From contig CAMLOC010000332.1 of assembly GCA_946481465.1 (NCBI GenBank), forward strand, positions 1-5,040: 5,040 bases of DNA. Reading direction: 5' to 3'. The translations under genes were made by a program, and so were the position numbers. The notes below the pieces were generated by a model, which saw only the letters and a program-made list of their open reading frames with translations, made no database searches and was not told where the DNA came from. This document shows, piece by piece, positions 1-5,040 of this stretch. Position 1 is the stretch's first letter, and the number at the start of each line of letters is the position of its first letter. The stretch comes from an uncultured Shinella sp. (GTDB taxonomy: Bacteria > Pseudomonadota > Alphaproteobacteria > Rhizobiales > Rhizobiaceae).

Positions 1-1762
1 CCGGAAGCTGGGCGAAGCCGATGAGGTATTGCTTGTCCTGCGCCGGCACGAAGCCGCCGGGCACGGCGTTGAACACCGCATAGGTCGCGCCGACGAGGGC
101 AAGATAGAGGGCCATGACCAGCGACTTGCGCGAGACCAGCCCGCCGACGCCGCGGCCGTAGCCGTTCGAGGCGGCGCCGAACAGCCGGTTGAAGCCGCGG
201 AAGAACCAGCCGAACAGCCCGTCCATGACGCGCGTCAGCCAATCCTTCGGCGCATGGTGGTCCTTCAGGAGAAGGGCGGCGAGCGCCGGGGAGAGCGTCA
301 GCGAGTTGATGGCGGAAATGACCGTCGAGATGGCGATGGTCAGCGCGAACTGGCGGTAGAACTGGCCGGACAGGCCGCTGATGAAGGCGAGCGGCACGAA
401 GACGGCGACGAGGACGAGCGCGATGGCGATGATCGGACCCGACACTTCGCGCATCGCCCGGTAGGTGGCCTCGCGCGGCGAAAGGCCGTTCTCGATGTTG
501 CGCTCGACGTTTTCCACCACGACGATGGCGTCGTCCACCACGATGCCGATGGCGAGCACCAGGCCGAAGAGCGTCAGCGCGTTCACGGAGAAGCCGAAGG
601 CATACATCACGGCGAAGGTGCCGATGATGGAGACCGGCACGGCGAGCAGCGGGATGATCGAGGCGCGCCAGGTCTGGAGGAAGAGGATGACGACGAGCAC
701 GACGAGCGCGACGGCCTCGAGCAGCGTGTCGACCACCTTGTCGATGGAGGCGCGCACGAATTCCGTCGTGTCGTAGACGATCTCGTATTTCACGCCCTCG
801 GGCATGGCGAGCTGGAGCTGGTCCATCGTGGCGCGGACATTGTCGGCGATCTCGATGGCGTTGGAGCCCGGCGCCTGGAGGACGGCGACGGCGACGGCAG
901 GCTCGCCGTCGAGCAGCGAGCGCAGCGAATAGTCGGCCGCGCCGAGTTCGATGCGCGCGACGTCGCGAAGCCGGGTGATCTGGCCTTCGGCGCCGGTCTT
1001 CACGATGATGTTGCCGAATTCCTCCGGCGTGCGAAGGCGGCCTTGCGCGTTGACGTTGAGCTGCAGGTTGACGTCGTTCGACACCGGCGAGGCGCCGATG
1101 ATGCCGGCGGCGGCCTGCACGTTCTGCTCGCGGATGGCGTTGGAAATGTCGCTGGCGGCGAGCGCATGTTCGGCCGCCTTCTGCGGGTCGATCCACACGC
1201 GCATCGCGTAATCACCCGCGCCGAACACCTGGACCTGGCCGACGCCCTCGATGCGGGCGAGGCGGTCCTTGATGTTCAGCGTGGCGTAGTTGCGAAGGTA
1301 CGTGATGTCGTAGCGGTCGGTCTTGGAGACGAGATTGACCACCATGATGAAGTCGGGCGAGCTTTTCACCGTGGTGACGCCGAGCGCGCGCACTTCGGCG
1401 GGAAGGCGCGGTTCGGCCTGCGACACGCGGTTCTGCACGAGCTGCTGGGCCTTGTCGGGATCGGTGCCGAGCTTGAAGGTGACCGTCAGCGTCAGGACGC
1501 CGTCGGAGGTCGCCTGGCTGTTCATGTAGAGCATGTCCTCGACGCCGTTGATCTGCTCTTCCAGCGGCGTGGCGACGGTTTCGGATATGACGACCGGGTT
1601 TGCGCCGGGATAGGTGGCGCGCACGACGATCGAGGGCGGCACGACCTCCGGATATTCGGAAATCGGCAGCGCCCGCATGCCGATCAGGCCAGCGACCACG
1701 ATGAAGATCGACAGCACCCCGGCAAAGACCGGGCGATCGATGAAGAAACGGGAGATGTTCAT
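1..1762 (-). CDS. RND multidrug efflux pump, inner-membrane permease (HAE1 family, MexF/AcrB-like), 3' end cut by window
   Basis: This is the proton-driven inner-membrane pump of a tripartite drug exporter, which captures drugs from periplasm or membrane and passes them to an outer-membrane channel. Only the first 587 residues are present; the family is about 1,040-1,060 long. The N-terminus MNISRFFIDRPVFAGVL is a hallmark of the family and carries TM1 (about 10-30). The periplasmic porter domain follows (about 35-335), including INGVEDMLYM, a QQLVQNRVSQA stretch and a KSSPDFIMVV segment. TM2-TM6 span about 340-490, an amphipathic helix rich in Trp and Phe follows, and TM7 starts near 545. 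TM4 contains the proton-relay pair Asp410-Asp411 (GIVVDDAIVVVEN), equivalent to AcrB Asp407/Asp408, so the pump should be active. The reading frame is intact to the edge. A GGAGAGG stretch lies 11 nt before the ATG. It is downstream of the fusion-protein gene on the same strand, 258 bp away across a palindromic repeat. The subfamily resembles MexF/BepG more than AcrB itself (inference from memory of family sequences). Substrate cannot be told. Confidence 0.96.
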   Translation of the reverse strand, partial: MNISRFFIDRPVFAGVLSIFIVVAGLIGMRALPISEYPEVVPPSIVVRATYPGANPVVISETVATPLEEQINGVEDMLYMNSQATSDGVLTLTVTFKLGTDPDKAQQLVQNRVSQAEPRLPAEVRALGVTTVKSSPDFIMVVNLVSKTDRYDITYLRNYATLNIKDRLARIEGVGQVQVFGAGDYAMRVWIDPQKAAEHALAASDISNAIREQNVQAAAGIIGASPVSNDVNLQLNVNAQGRLRTPEEFGNIIVKTGAEGQITRLRDVARIELGAADYSLRSLLDGEPAVAVAVLQAPGSNAIEIADNVRATMDQLQLAMPEGVKYEIVYDTTEFVRASIDKVVDTLLEAVALVVLVVILFLQTWRASIIPLLAVPVSIIGTFAVMYAFGFSVNALTLFGLVLAIGIVVDDAIVVVENVERNIENGLSPREATYRAMREVSGPIIAIALVLVAVFVPLAFISGLSGQFYRQFALTIAISTVISAINSLTLSPALAALLLKDHHAPKDWLTRVMDGLFGWFFRGFNRLFGAASNGYGRGVGGLVSRKSLVMALYLALVGATYAVFNAVPGGFVPAQDKQYLIGFAQLP

Positions 1763-1896
1763 GGCAAAGGACCCCTCTCCAGGGACGAACGGACCCATCC
1801 GGCGGGCGATGCGCCGCCGGCGGGTGTGGGATTGCTGGTTGTTTGCGGCAGGGCGGGTGAGCGTCCTGCGGGTATTCTGGCGATGGTTTCTGCCGC
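1763..1896. other. Leader segment between palindromic element and pump gene; no gene seen
   Basis: This is the part of the fusion-protein/pump gap that is not the palindromic element. It contains the probable ribosome binding site of the pump (minus strand, 1774-1780) and a GC-rich inverted repeat with 7-bp arms, CCGGCGG at 1799-1805 and CCGCCGG at 1814-1820, around an 8-nt loop. That hairpin lies about 36 nt before the pump start codon in the transcript and could hinder or pace translation, but such short GC-rich repeats arise easily by chance in DNA of this composition. I see no convincing separate promoter and no credible small gene. Confidence 0.4.
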
Positions 1897-2013
1897 CCCC
1901 CTCATCCGCCTGCCGGCACCTTCTCCCCGTGGGGGAGAAGGGGAGGATCGCCGGCCTTTCGTTTCCCTTCTCCCCTCGGGGAGAAGGTGGCCCGAAAGGG
2001 CCGGATGAGGGGG
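1897..2013. repeat. RIME-like mosaic palindromic intergenic element
   Basis: A 117-bp element is bounded by perfect 12-bp inverted repeats: CCCCCTCATCCG at 1897-1908 and CGGATGAGGGGG at 2002-2013. Inside are three hairpins. Two use the same 10-bp arm, CCTTCTCCCC with GGGGAGAAGG: 1919-1928/1932-1941 and 1966-1975/1978-1987. The third is GGCCC-GAAA-GGGCC at 1989-2002, with a GNRA-type loop. TGCCGGCA (1911-1918) is a further short palindrome. Modular palindromes with these CTCATCCG and CCTTCTCCCC motifs are typical of the Rhizobium-specific intergenic mosaic elements (RIME) scattered in rhizobial genomes; this identification is from memory. It begins 7 bp past the fusion-protein stop codon, between two genes expected to be co-transcribed, so as RNA it could stabilise the upstream message or reduce read-through into the pump gene, as REP elements do in enterics (inference). 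It has no T-run of an intrinsic terminator. Confidence 0.82.
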
Positions 2014-2020
2014 ACTATGC

Positions 2021-3211
2021 TTACTTCACCGAAGCGACGTTCTCCTGCATCTGCGGATCGACCACGACGCCGGGGCGCACGCGCTGCAACCCGTTGACGA
2101 CGATGCGGTCGCCGCCCGCAAGGCCGCTTTCGACGATGCGCTCGTTGCCCGAAAGGCCGCCGAGCACCACCGGCCGGTAGGTGACCTTGTTGTCCTTGTC
2201 GATGACGAAGACGAACTTCTTGTCCTGGTCGGTGCCGACGGCCTTCTCGCTGACGAGGATCTTGCTCTCGGCCTCCGGCTCGCCCATGCGGATGCGCACG
2301 AACTGGCCGGGGATCAGCCTGCCGCCGGGATTGTCGAAGACGGCGCGCACGGCGATGGTGCCGCTTGCCGCGTCCACCTCGTTGCCGATGAGCTGGAGCG
2401 TGCCGTGGATCGGCGTGCCCTCGTCGGCGAGCGTGCCCACCTCGACCGGGATGCGGTCGATCGGCGGCAGCGCGCCGTCGGTGGCCGGCAGGGCGGCGAG
2501 CGCCCTTGCGACCGTCTCCTCGCTGACATTGAAGCCGGCATAGATCGGATCGACCGAGACGAGCGTCGTCAGCGCGGGGGAGGCGGAGCCGGCGGCGACG
2601 AGGTTGCCGACGGTGATCTCCACCTTGCCGACGCGGCCGGAAACCGGCGCGCGCACTTCCGTATAGCCAAGTTCCAGCTGGGCGGCATGCAGGGTGGCTT
2701 CGGCCGTCTTCAGCGCGGCGCGGGCCTCGGCAAGCGCGTTCTGGCGCGTGTCCACCTCGCTTTGCGAGATGCTGTTGCTCTTGGCGAGGCGCTGGCCGCG
2801 CTCGAGCTCGGTCGTGGCGAGCTTCACGCGGGCCTCGGCGGAGGCGTGCTGGCCTTCGGCCTGCGTCACCGCCGTTCTGTAGGGCTCCTGGTCGATGGTG
2901 AAGAGCAGGTCGCCGGCCTTGACCAGCGCGCCCTCGCGGAAATTCACCGCCTCGATGGCGCCGGAAACGCGCGAGCGCACCTCGACGCGGTCGATCGCCT
3001 CCAGCCGGCCGGAAAATTCCTGCCAGGTGACGACGTCGCGGTTCTCGACCACGGCGACGGTAACCGGCACGGCCGGCACCTCGGCCGTCGCGACGGCCTC
3101 GGCCTTGGCGACATTGCCCGGCAGTTGGAAATAGAAGGCCGCGGCGGAAACGGACACGGCCAGTCCCAGGCCGGCGCCCGTCAGGGCCCAGCTTTTACGC
3201 TTCGATATCAT
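2021..3211 (-). CDS. RND efflux periplasmic adaptor (membrane fusion protein, MexE/AcrA/BepF-like)
   Basis: This 396-residue protein is the periplasmic adaptor that bridges the inner-membrane RND pump and an outer-membrane channel. Residues 1-7 are positively charged and 8-30 are hydrophobic, a signal or signal-anchor segment. There is no cysteine anywhere, so it has no lipobox and is not lipidated as AcrA is. Domains follow the family order: first lipoyl half about 76-107 (VEVRSRVSGAIEAVNFREG), alpha-helical hairpin about 108-182 rich in Ala, Glu and Gln, second lipoyl half about 183-208 (TEVRAPVSGRVGK), beta-barrel about 215-310 (DPIYAGFNVSEE, GGRLIPGQFVRIRM), then the membrane-proximal domain to about 385 (VVNGLQRVRPG). 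Length is normal and the frame intact. The ATG has a strong AAGGAG site (3220-3225) 8 nt upstream. It lies 46 bp downstream of the hydrolase-like gene and upstream of the pump, all on one strand, so it is probably the middle gene of an operon. Confidence 0.96.
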   Translation of the reverse strand: MISKRKSWALTGAGLGLAVSVSAAAFYFQLPGNVAKAEAVATAEVPAVPVTVAVVENRDVVTWQEFSGRLEAIDRVEVRSRVSGAIEAVNFREGALVKAGDLLFTIDQEPYRTAVTQAEGQHASAEARVKLATTELERGQRLAKSNSISQSEVDTRQNALAEARAALKTAEATLHAAQLELGYTEVRAPVSGRVGKVEITVGNLVAAGSASPALTTLVSVDPIYAGFNVSEETVARALAALPATDGALPPIDRIPVEVGTLADEGTPIHGTLQLIGNEVDAASGTIAVRAVFDNPGGRLIPGQFVRIRMGEPEAESKILVSEKAVGTDQDKKFVFVIDKDNKVTYRPVVLGGLSGNERIVESGLAGGDRIVVNGLQRVRPGVVVDPQMQENVASVK

Positions 3212-3225
3212 TTTCTCGTCTCCTT

Positions 3226-3242
3226 GCGGCCCCCCGGGCCGC
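3226..3242 (-). other. GC hairpin abutting the adaptor ribosome binding site
   Basis: Within the 46-bp gap between hydrolase-like gene and adaptor gene is a perfect inverted repeat: GCGGCCC and GGGCCGC arms (3226-3232 and 3236-3242) around a 3-nt loop. On the minus-strand transcript the stem ends exactly where the AAGGAG ribosome binding site (3220-3225) begins. No T-run follows, so it is not an intrinsic terminator. It might act as a processing or stability boundary or modulate ribosome loading on the adaptor gene; that role is inference. Confidence 0.45.
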
Positions 3243-3257
3243 GTGTTTCAAATCGAA

Positions 3258-4055
3258 TTAGTGAATGCTTATATCCTTGACGAAATCGGAGAAGTGCAGG
3301 GCGAGGGCGTTTCGCCACGCTCCGGTCACATCGGATTTCCCGCTGTAAATCGAAGACCAGCCCGTTCCCGCGGGAAGAACGTGCTGCTGAACCGTGACGC
3401 CCGAGGCCCTCAGGCGGTCGGCGTAGCCCTGCGCCTCGTCGAGCAGCGGATCGTCGGCCGCCGACAGGACAAGCGCGGGGGCGACGCCCGACAGCCGCGA
3501 ACAGAGGCTCGGGGCGGCGTAGGGGTGGCAGACGCCGCCGCTGAGATAATGGCTCCAGCCATTGGACCAGCGCTCGCGCATGCCGATCGCATCGGCGGTG
3601 CGGAAGGACGTTGTGCCCATGAAGGGATCGAGCAGCGGCGAGATGAGCACCTGGCCGTCGAGCTCGTTGGCGAAGTGGTCGCGCGCCTTGAGCGCCACGC
3701 CGGCCGCGATGTTGCCGCCCGCTTCCTCGCCGCCGATGAGGAGCGGCGACTTGCGGTCGCCGAGGCCGGCGCGCTTCTTGGCGAGGTAGGAAAACACCGA
3801 GAAGCCGACTTCCAGCGGCTGCGGGAAGACGCTGCCGCCCGGCGCGTTGTAATCGGGCACGGCCACGATGGCGCCGGTAGCCGCCAGCGCTTCGGCGAGC
3901 GGGCAATGGACGACGCCGGACTGGAGGAACGCGCCGCCATGGAAGTAGAGGAGGATCGGCGCGCCCTTGGCGAACTCCGCTCCCTGATAGACGCGCGCGG
4001 ACACGGGGCCGGTGGCCACCTTGTCGAACGTCATGTCCTTGATCTCTACGGGCAT
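3258..4055 (-). CDS. Alpha/beta-hydrolase-fold protein of the HSL/esterase type, catalytic triad degenerate (probable pseudoenzyme)
   Basis: The 265-residue protein has the fold signature of the hormone-sensitive-lipase-like (alpha/beta hydrolase 3) esterases: a strand then HGGAF (39-43, oxyanion hole), the VPDYNAP turn (67-72), an ISPLLDP segment (138-144) and ALVLSAADDPLLDEA (194-208) with the expected acid Asp202. The nucleophile elbow, normally GDSAGG, reads GEEAGG here (109-114), putting Glu111 (GAA, 3723-3725) at the serine. The HGF motif that carries the catalytic His appears as TGW (231-233), with Thr231 (ACG, 3363-3365). Classical serine hydrolysis is therefore unlikely. The frame is otherwise complete with no stop or frameshift, arguing for a maintained protein rather than decay. 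No signal peptide or membrane segment is seen, so it is probably cytoplasmic. I chose the ATG at 4055 because GAGGA lies 7 nt upstream; an in-frame ATG at 4100 adds 15 residues but lacks a ribosome binding site. It leads the putative efflux operon and is divergent from the LysR gene. Its role is unknown. Confidence 0.88.
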   Translation of the reverse strand: MPVEIKDMTFDKVATGPVSARVYQGAEFAKGAPILLYFHGGAFLQSGVVHCPLAEALAATGAIVAVPDYNAPGGSVFPQPLEVGFSVFSYLAKKRAGLGDRKSPLLIGGEEAGGNIAAGVALKARDHFANELDGQVLISPLLDPFMGTTSFRTADAIGMRERWSNGWSHYLSGGVCHPYAAPSLCSRLSGVAPALVLSAADDPLLDEAQGYADRLRASGVTVQQHVLPAGTGWSSIYSGKSDVTGAWRNALALHFSDFVKDISIH

Positions 4056-4062
4056 TGCCTTG

Positions 4063-4067
4063 TCCTC
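4063..4067 (-). promoter_or_regulatory. Ribosome binding site deciding the hydrolase-like start
   Basis: GAGGA on the minus strand ends 7 nt before the ATG at 4055. The alternative in-frame ATG at 4100 is preceded only by AT-rich sequence belonging to the inverted repeat, with no purine-rich site. This favours the shorter 265-residue protein and leaves a leader of roughly 45 nt between the inverted repeat and the gene. Confidence 0.7.
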
Positions 4068-4100
4068 GCCCCGTCTGGAATTAGAATGGGGCCTCACCAT

Positions 4101-4129
4101 TTATATCGTGCTTGATCTTTGCGATATAA
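4101..4129. promoter_or_regulatory. Candidate operator: perfect 8-bp inverted repeat in the divergent promoter region
   Basis: TTATATCG (4101-4108) and CGATATAA (4122-4129) form a perfect inverted repeat around a 13-nt spacer, a centre-to-centre distance of 21 bp, or two helical turns. It is an AT-rich island in GC-rich DNA, in the 141-bp region between the divergent LysR-type gene and the hydrolase-like gene. LysR-type regulators usually bind interrupted dyads in such regions and control both themselves and the neighbour, so this is the best operator candidate. The arms also contain TATA-like hexamers that could serve as -10 elements in either direction, so repeat and promoter may overlap. 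A further weak possibility for the rightward promoter is CTGACT (4141-4146) with AACAAT (4165-4170), 18 nt apart. Binding by this regulator is inference. Confidence 0.55.
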
Positions 4130-4196
4130 GTACGCCAAAACTGACTTCACTATCCAGATTTTCGAACAATAGCAGCTTCCAACGTGGGAATGTTCC

Positions 4197-5040
4197 ATGG
4201 ATCAGCTTTCCGCAATGCGCGCCTTCCTCCGCGTGGTGGAGACGGGCAATTTCACCCGGGCCTCCGCCGCGCTCGGCATGCCCAAGGCGACGGTGAGCAA
4301 TCTCATCCAGAATCTGGAGACCCACCTGCAGACCAAGCTGCTCAACCGCACGACGCGCCGGGTGATGGTGACGACGGACGGCGCGCTCTACTATGAGCGG
4401 GCGATCCAGATCGTCGCGGAGATCGACGAGCTGGACGGCAGCCTCTCCCATTCCCATGCAAGCCCGCGGGGGCGGCTGCGCGTCGAGATGGCGGGGGCCT
4501 TCGCGGACCTGCTGGTCATCCCCAGGCTCGGCGATTTCCATGAGAAATATCCCGATATCCATATCGATCTCGGGGTCGGCGACCGGACGGTGGATTATCT
4601 TGCGGAAAACGTCGACTGCGCGCTGCGCGGCGGGGCGCCGGGCGACCAGTCGCTGATCGCAAGGCGGATCGCGGAGATCGACGTGCTCGCCTGCGCCGCG
4701 CCGAGCTATCTTGCAGCCTTCGGCGCCCCGGAGCATCCCTCGGACCTCGGCGGGGCGCATCATTGCGTCAATTACTTCCTGGCGCAGGCCAACCGCATCA
4801 TGCCCTTCGAATTCGAGAAGGACGGCGAGAAGGTGGAGGTGAACAGTCGCTACATCGTCTCGGTCAACGATGCGCGCAGCTATCTTTCCGCCGCGCTGTC
4901 GGGCCTCGGCGTCGCGCCCCTGCCGCGCTTCATGGCGACGGAGGCGCTGGCGAGCGGGGCGCTCGTGCCGGTGCTGCCCGGCTGGCGCTCCGAGCCCATC
5001 CCGCTCTACATCGTCTACCCGCCGAACCGCCACCTCTCCA
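4197..5040 (+). CDS. LysR-type transcriptional regulator, 3' end cut by window
   Basis: The first 281 residues of a LysR-family regulator of about 300 are present; only the extreme C-terminus is missing. Residues 1-60 form the winged helix-turn-helix: MDQLSAMRAFLRVVETGNFT, then RASAALGMPKATVSNLIQNLE (helices 2-3) and LLNRTTRRVMVTTDGALYYE (wing). The effector-binding, periplasmic-binding-protein-like domain starts about residue 90 (RGRLRVEMAG) and includes the CALRGGAPGDQSLIARRI strand-loop (141-158), GLGVAPLPRFMA (236-247) and LYIVYPPNRHLS near the cut. This pattern is typical of the CrgA-like group. The ATG at 4197 gives the canonical start; the ribosome binding site is weak (GGGA, 7 nt upstream), and the nearby ATG at 4190 is out of frame. 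It is divergent from the hydrolase-adaptor-pump genes and is their likely regulator, comparable to MexT for mexEF-oprN, and probably autoregulated through the shared 141-bp region. Inducer unknown. Confidence 0.95.
   Translation, partial: MDQLSAMRAFLRVVETGNFTRASAALGMPKATVSNLIQNLETHLQTKLLNRTTRRVMVTTDGALYYERAIQIVAEIDELDGSLSHSHASPRGRLRVEMAGAFADLLVIPRLGDFHEKYPDIHIDLGVGDRTVDYLAENVDCALRGGAPGDQSLIARRIAEIDVLACAAPSYLAAFGAPEHPSDLGGAHHCVNYFLAQANRIMPFEFEKDGEKVEVNSRYIVSVNDARSYLSAALSGLGVAPLPRFMATEALASGALVPVLPGWRSEPIPLYIVYPPNRHLS

Noticed and set aside
1919..1987. Repeated 10-bp arms as a CRISPR-like array
   Set aside because: There are only two hairpin units, 47 bp apart, each self-complementary, with no regular spacers and no cas genes.
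1919..2002. Intrinsic terminator after the adaptor gene
   Set aside because: The hairpins are strong but no T-run follows on the minus-strand transcript, and the arrangement fits a mosaic repeat element. Some termination cannot be excluded.
29..2008. A 659-codon open frame on the plus strand
   Set aside because: It lies opposite the RND pump gene and runs on through the palindromic element. Its product is a low-complexity mix of Asp, Gly, His, Arg and Glu with no family signature, as expected from the antisense of a high-GC gene. The minus strand encodes an unmistakable RND protein.
2405..3280. A 291-codon open frame on the plus strand opposite the adaptor gene
   Set aside because: Antisense shadow: Gly/Arg/Leu/Asp-rich composition, no domain, and the adaptor on the other strand is complete and clear.
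3258..4100. Longer form of the hydrolase-like protein starting at 4100
   Set aside because: The 15 extra residues (MVRPHSNSRRGEDKA) are charged and unlike the family, there is no ribosome binding site, and the ATG abuts the inverted repeat. The ATG at 4055 has GAGGA 7 nt upstream.
3243..4115. Long open frames on the plus strand (3243-4115) and in another minus frame (3208-3906) over the hydrolase-like gene
   Set aside because: Both lack family motifs and have the Arg/Ala/Gly bias of shadow frames. The HGGAF and hydrolase-fold signatures are only in the minus frame ending at 3258.
4101..5033. A 310-codon open frame on the minus strand
   Set aside because: Antisense to the LysR regulator, rich in Arg, Asp, His and Gly with no recognisable domain; its 3' part would also run through the divergent promoter region.

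Overview
The window looks like chromosomal DNA from a high-GC alphaproteobacterium, most likely a member of the Rhizobiaceae (Rhizobium, Agrobacterium, Ensifer or Shinella type). The evidence is strong GC bias at codon third positions, proteins resembling rhizobial drug-efflux components, and a mosaic palindromic repeat of the kind described in rhizobia (RIME-like). The genus assignment is inference. No RNA genes, insertion sequences, CRISPR arrays or phage genes are visible.

Layout: almost the whole window is one drug-efflux locus built around a divergent promoter. On the right, a LysR-type regulator reads rightwards from 4197 and runs off the window end. Between 4056 and 4196 is a 141-bp divergent control region with a perfect 8-bp inverted repeat (4101-4129), a candidate operator. 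Leftwards from 4055, on the minus strand, come three genes in order: an alpha/beta-hydrolase-fold protein (4055-3258), a periplasmic membrane fusion protein (3211-2021), and an RND (HAE1) inner-membrane pump starting at 1762 and cut by the window edge at 1. The 258-bp gap between fusion protein and pump holds a 117-bp palindromic element with three internal hairpins.

How the parts fit: fusion protein and pump would form a tripartite exporter of the MexE-MexF / AcrA-AcrB type with an outer-membrane channel not seen here. The LysR regulator, by analogy with MexT and mexEF-oprN, is the likely controller of the leftward genes. The most unusual component is the hydrolase-like protein leading the putative operon. 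It keeps the HGG oxyanion motif of the hormone-sensitive-lipase/esterase family, but the nucleophile serine is replaced by glutamate and the catalytic histidine position is apparently threonine. It is probably a pseudoenzyme, perhaps a ligand-binding accessory to the efflux system. Every other long open frame is an out-of-frame or antisense shadow of these four genes.
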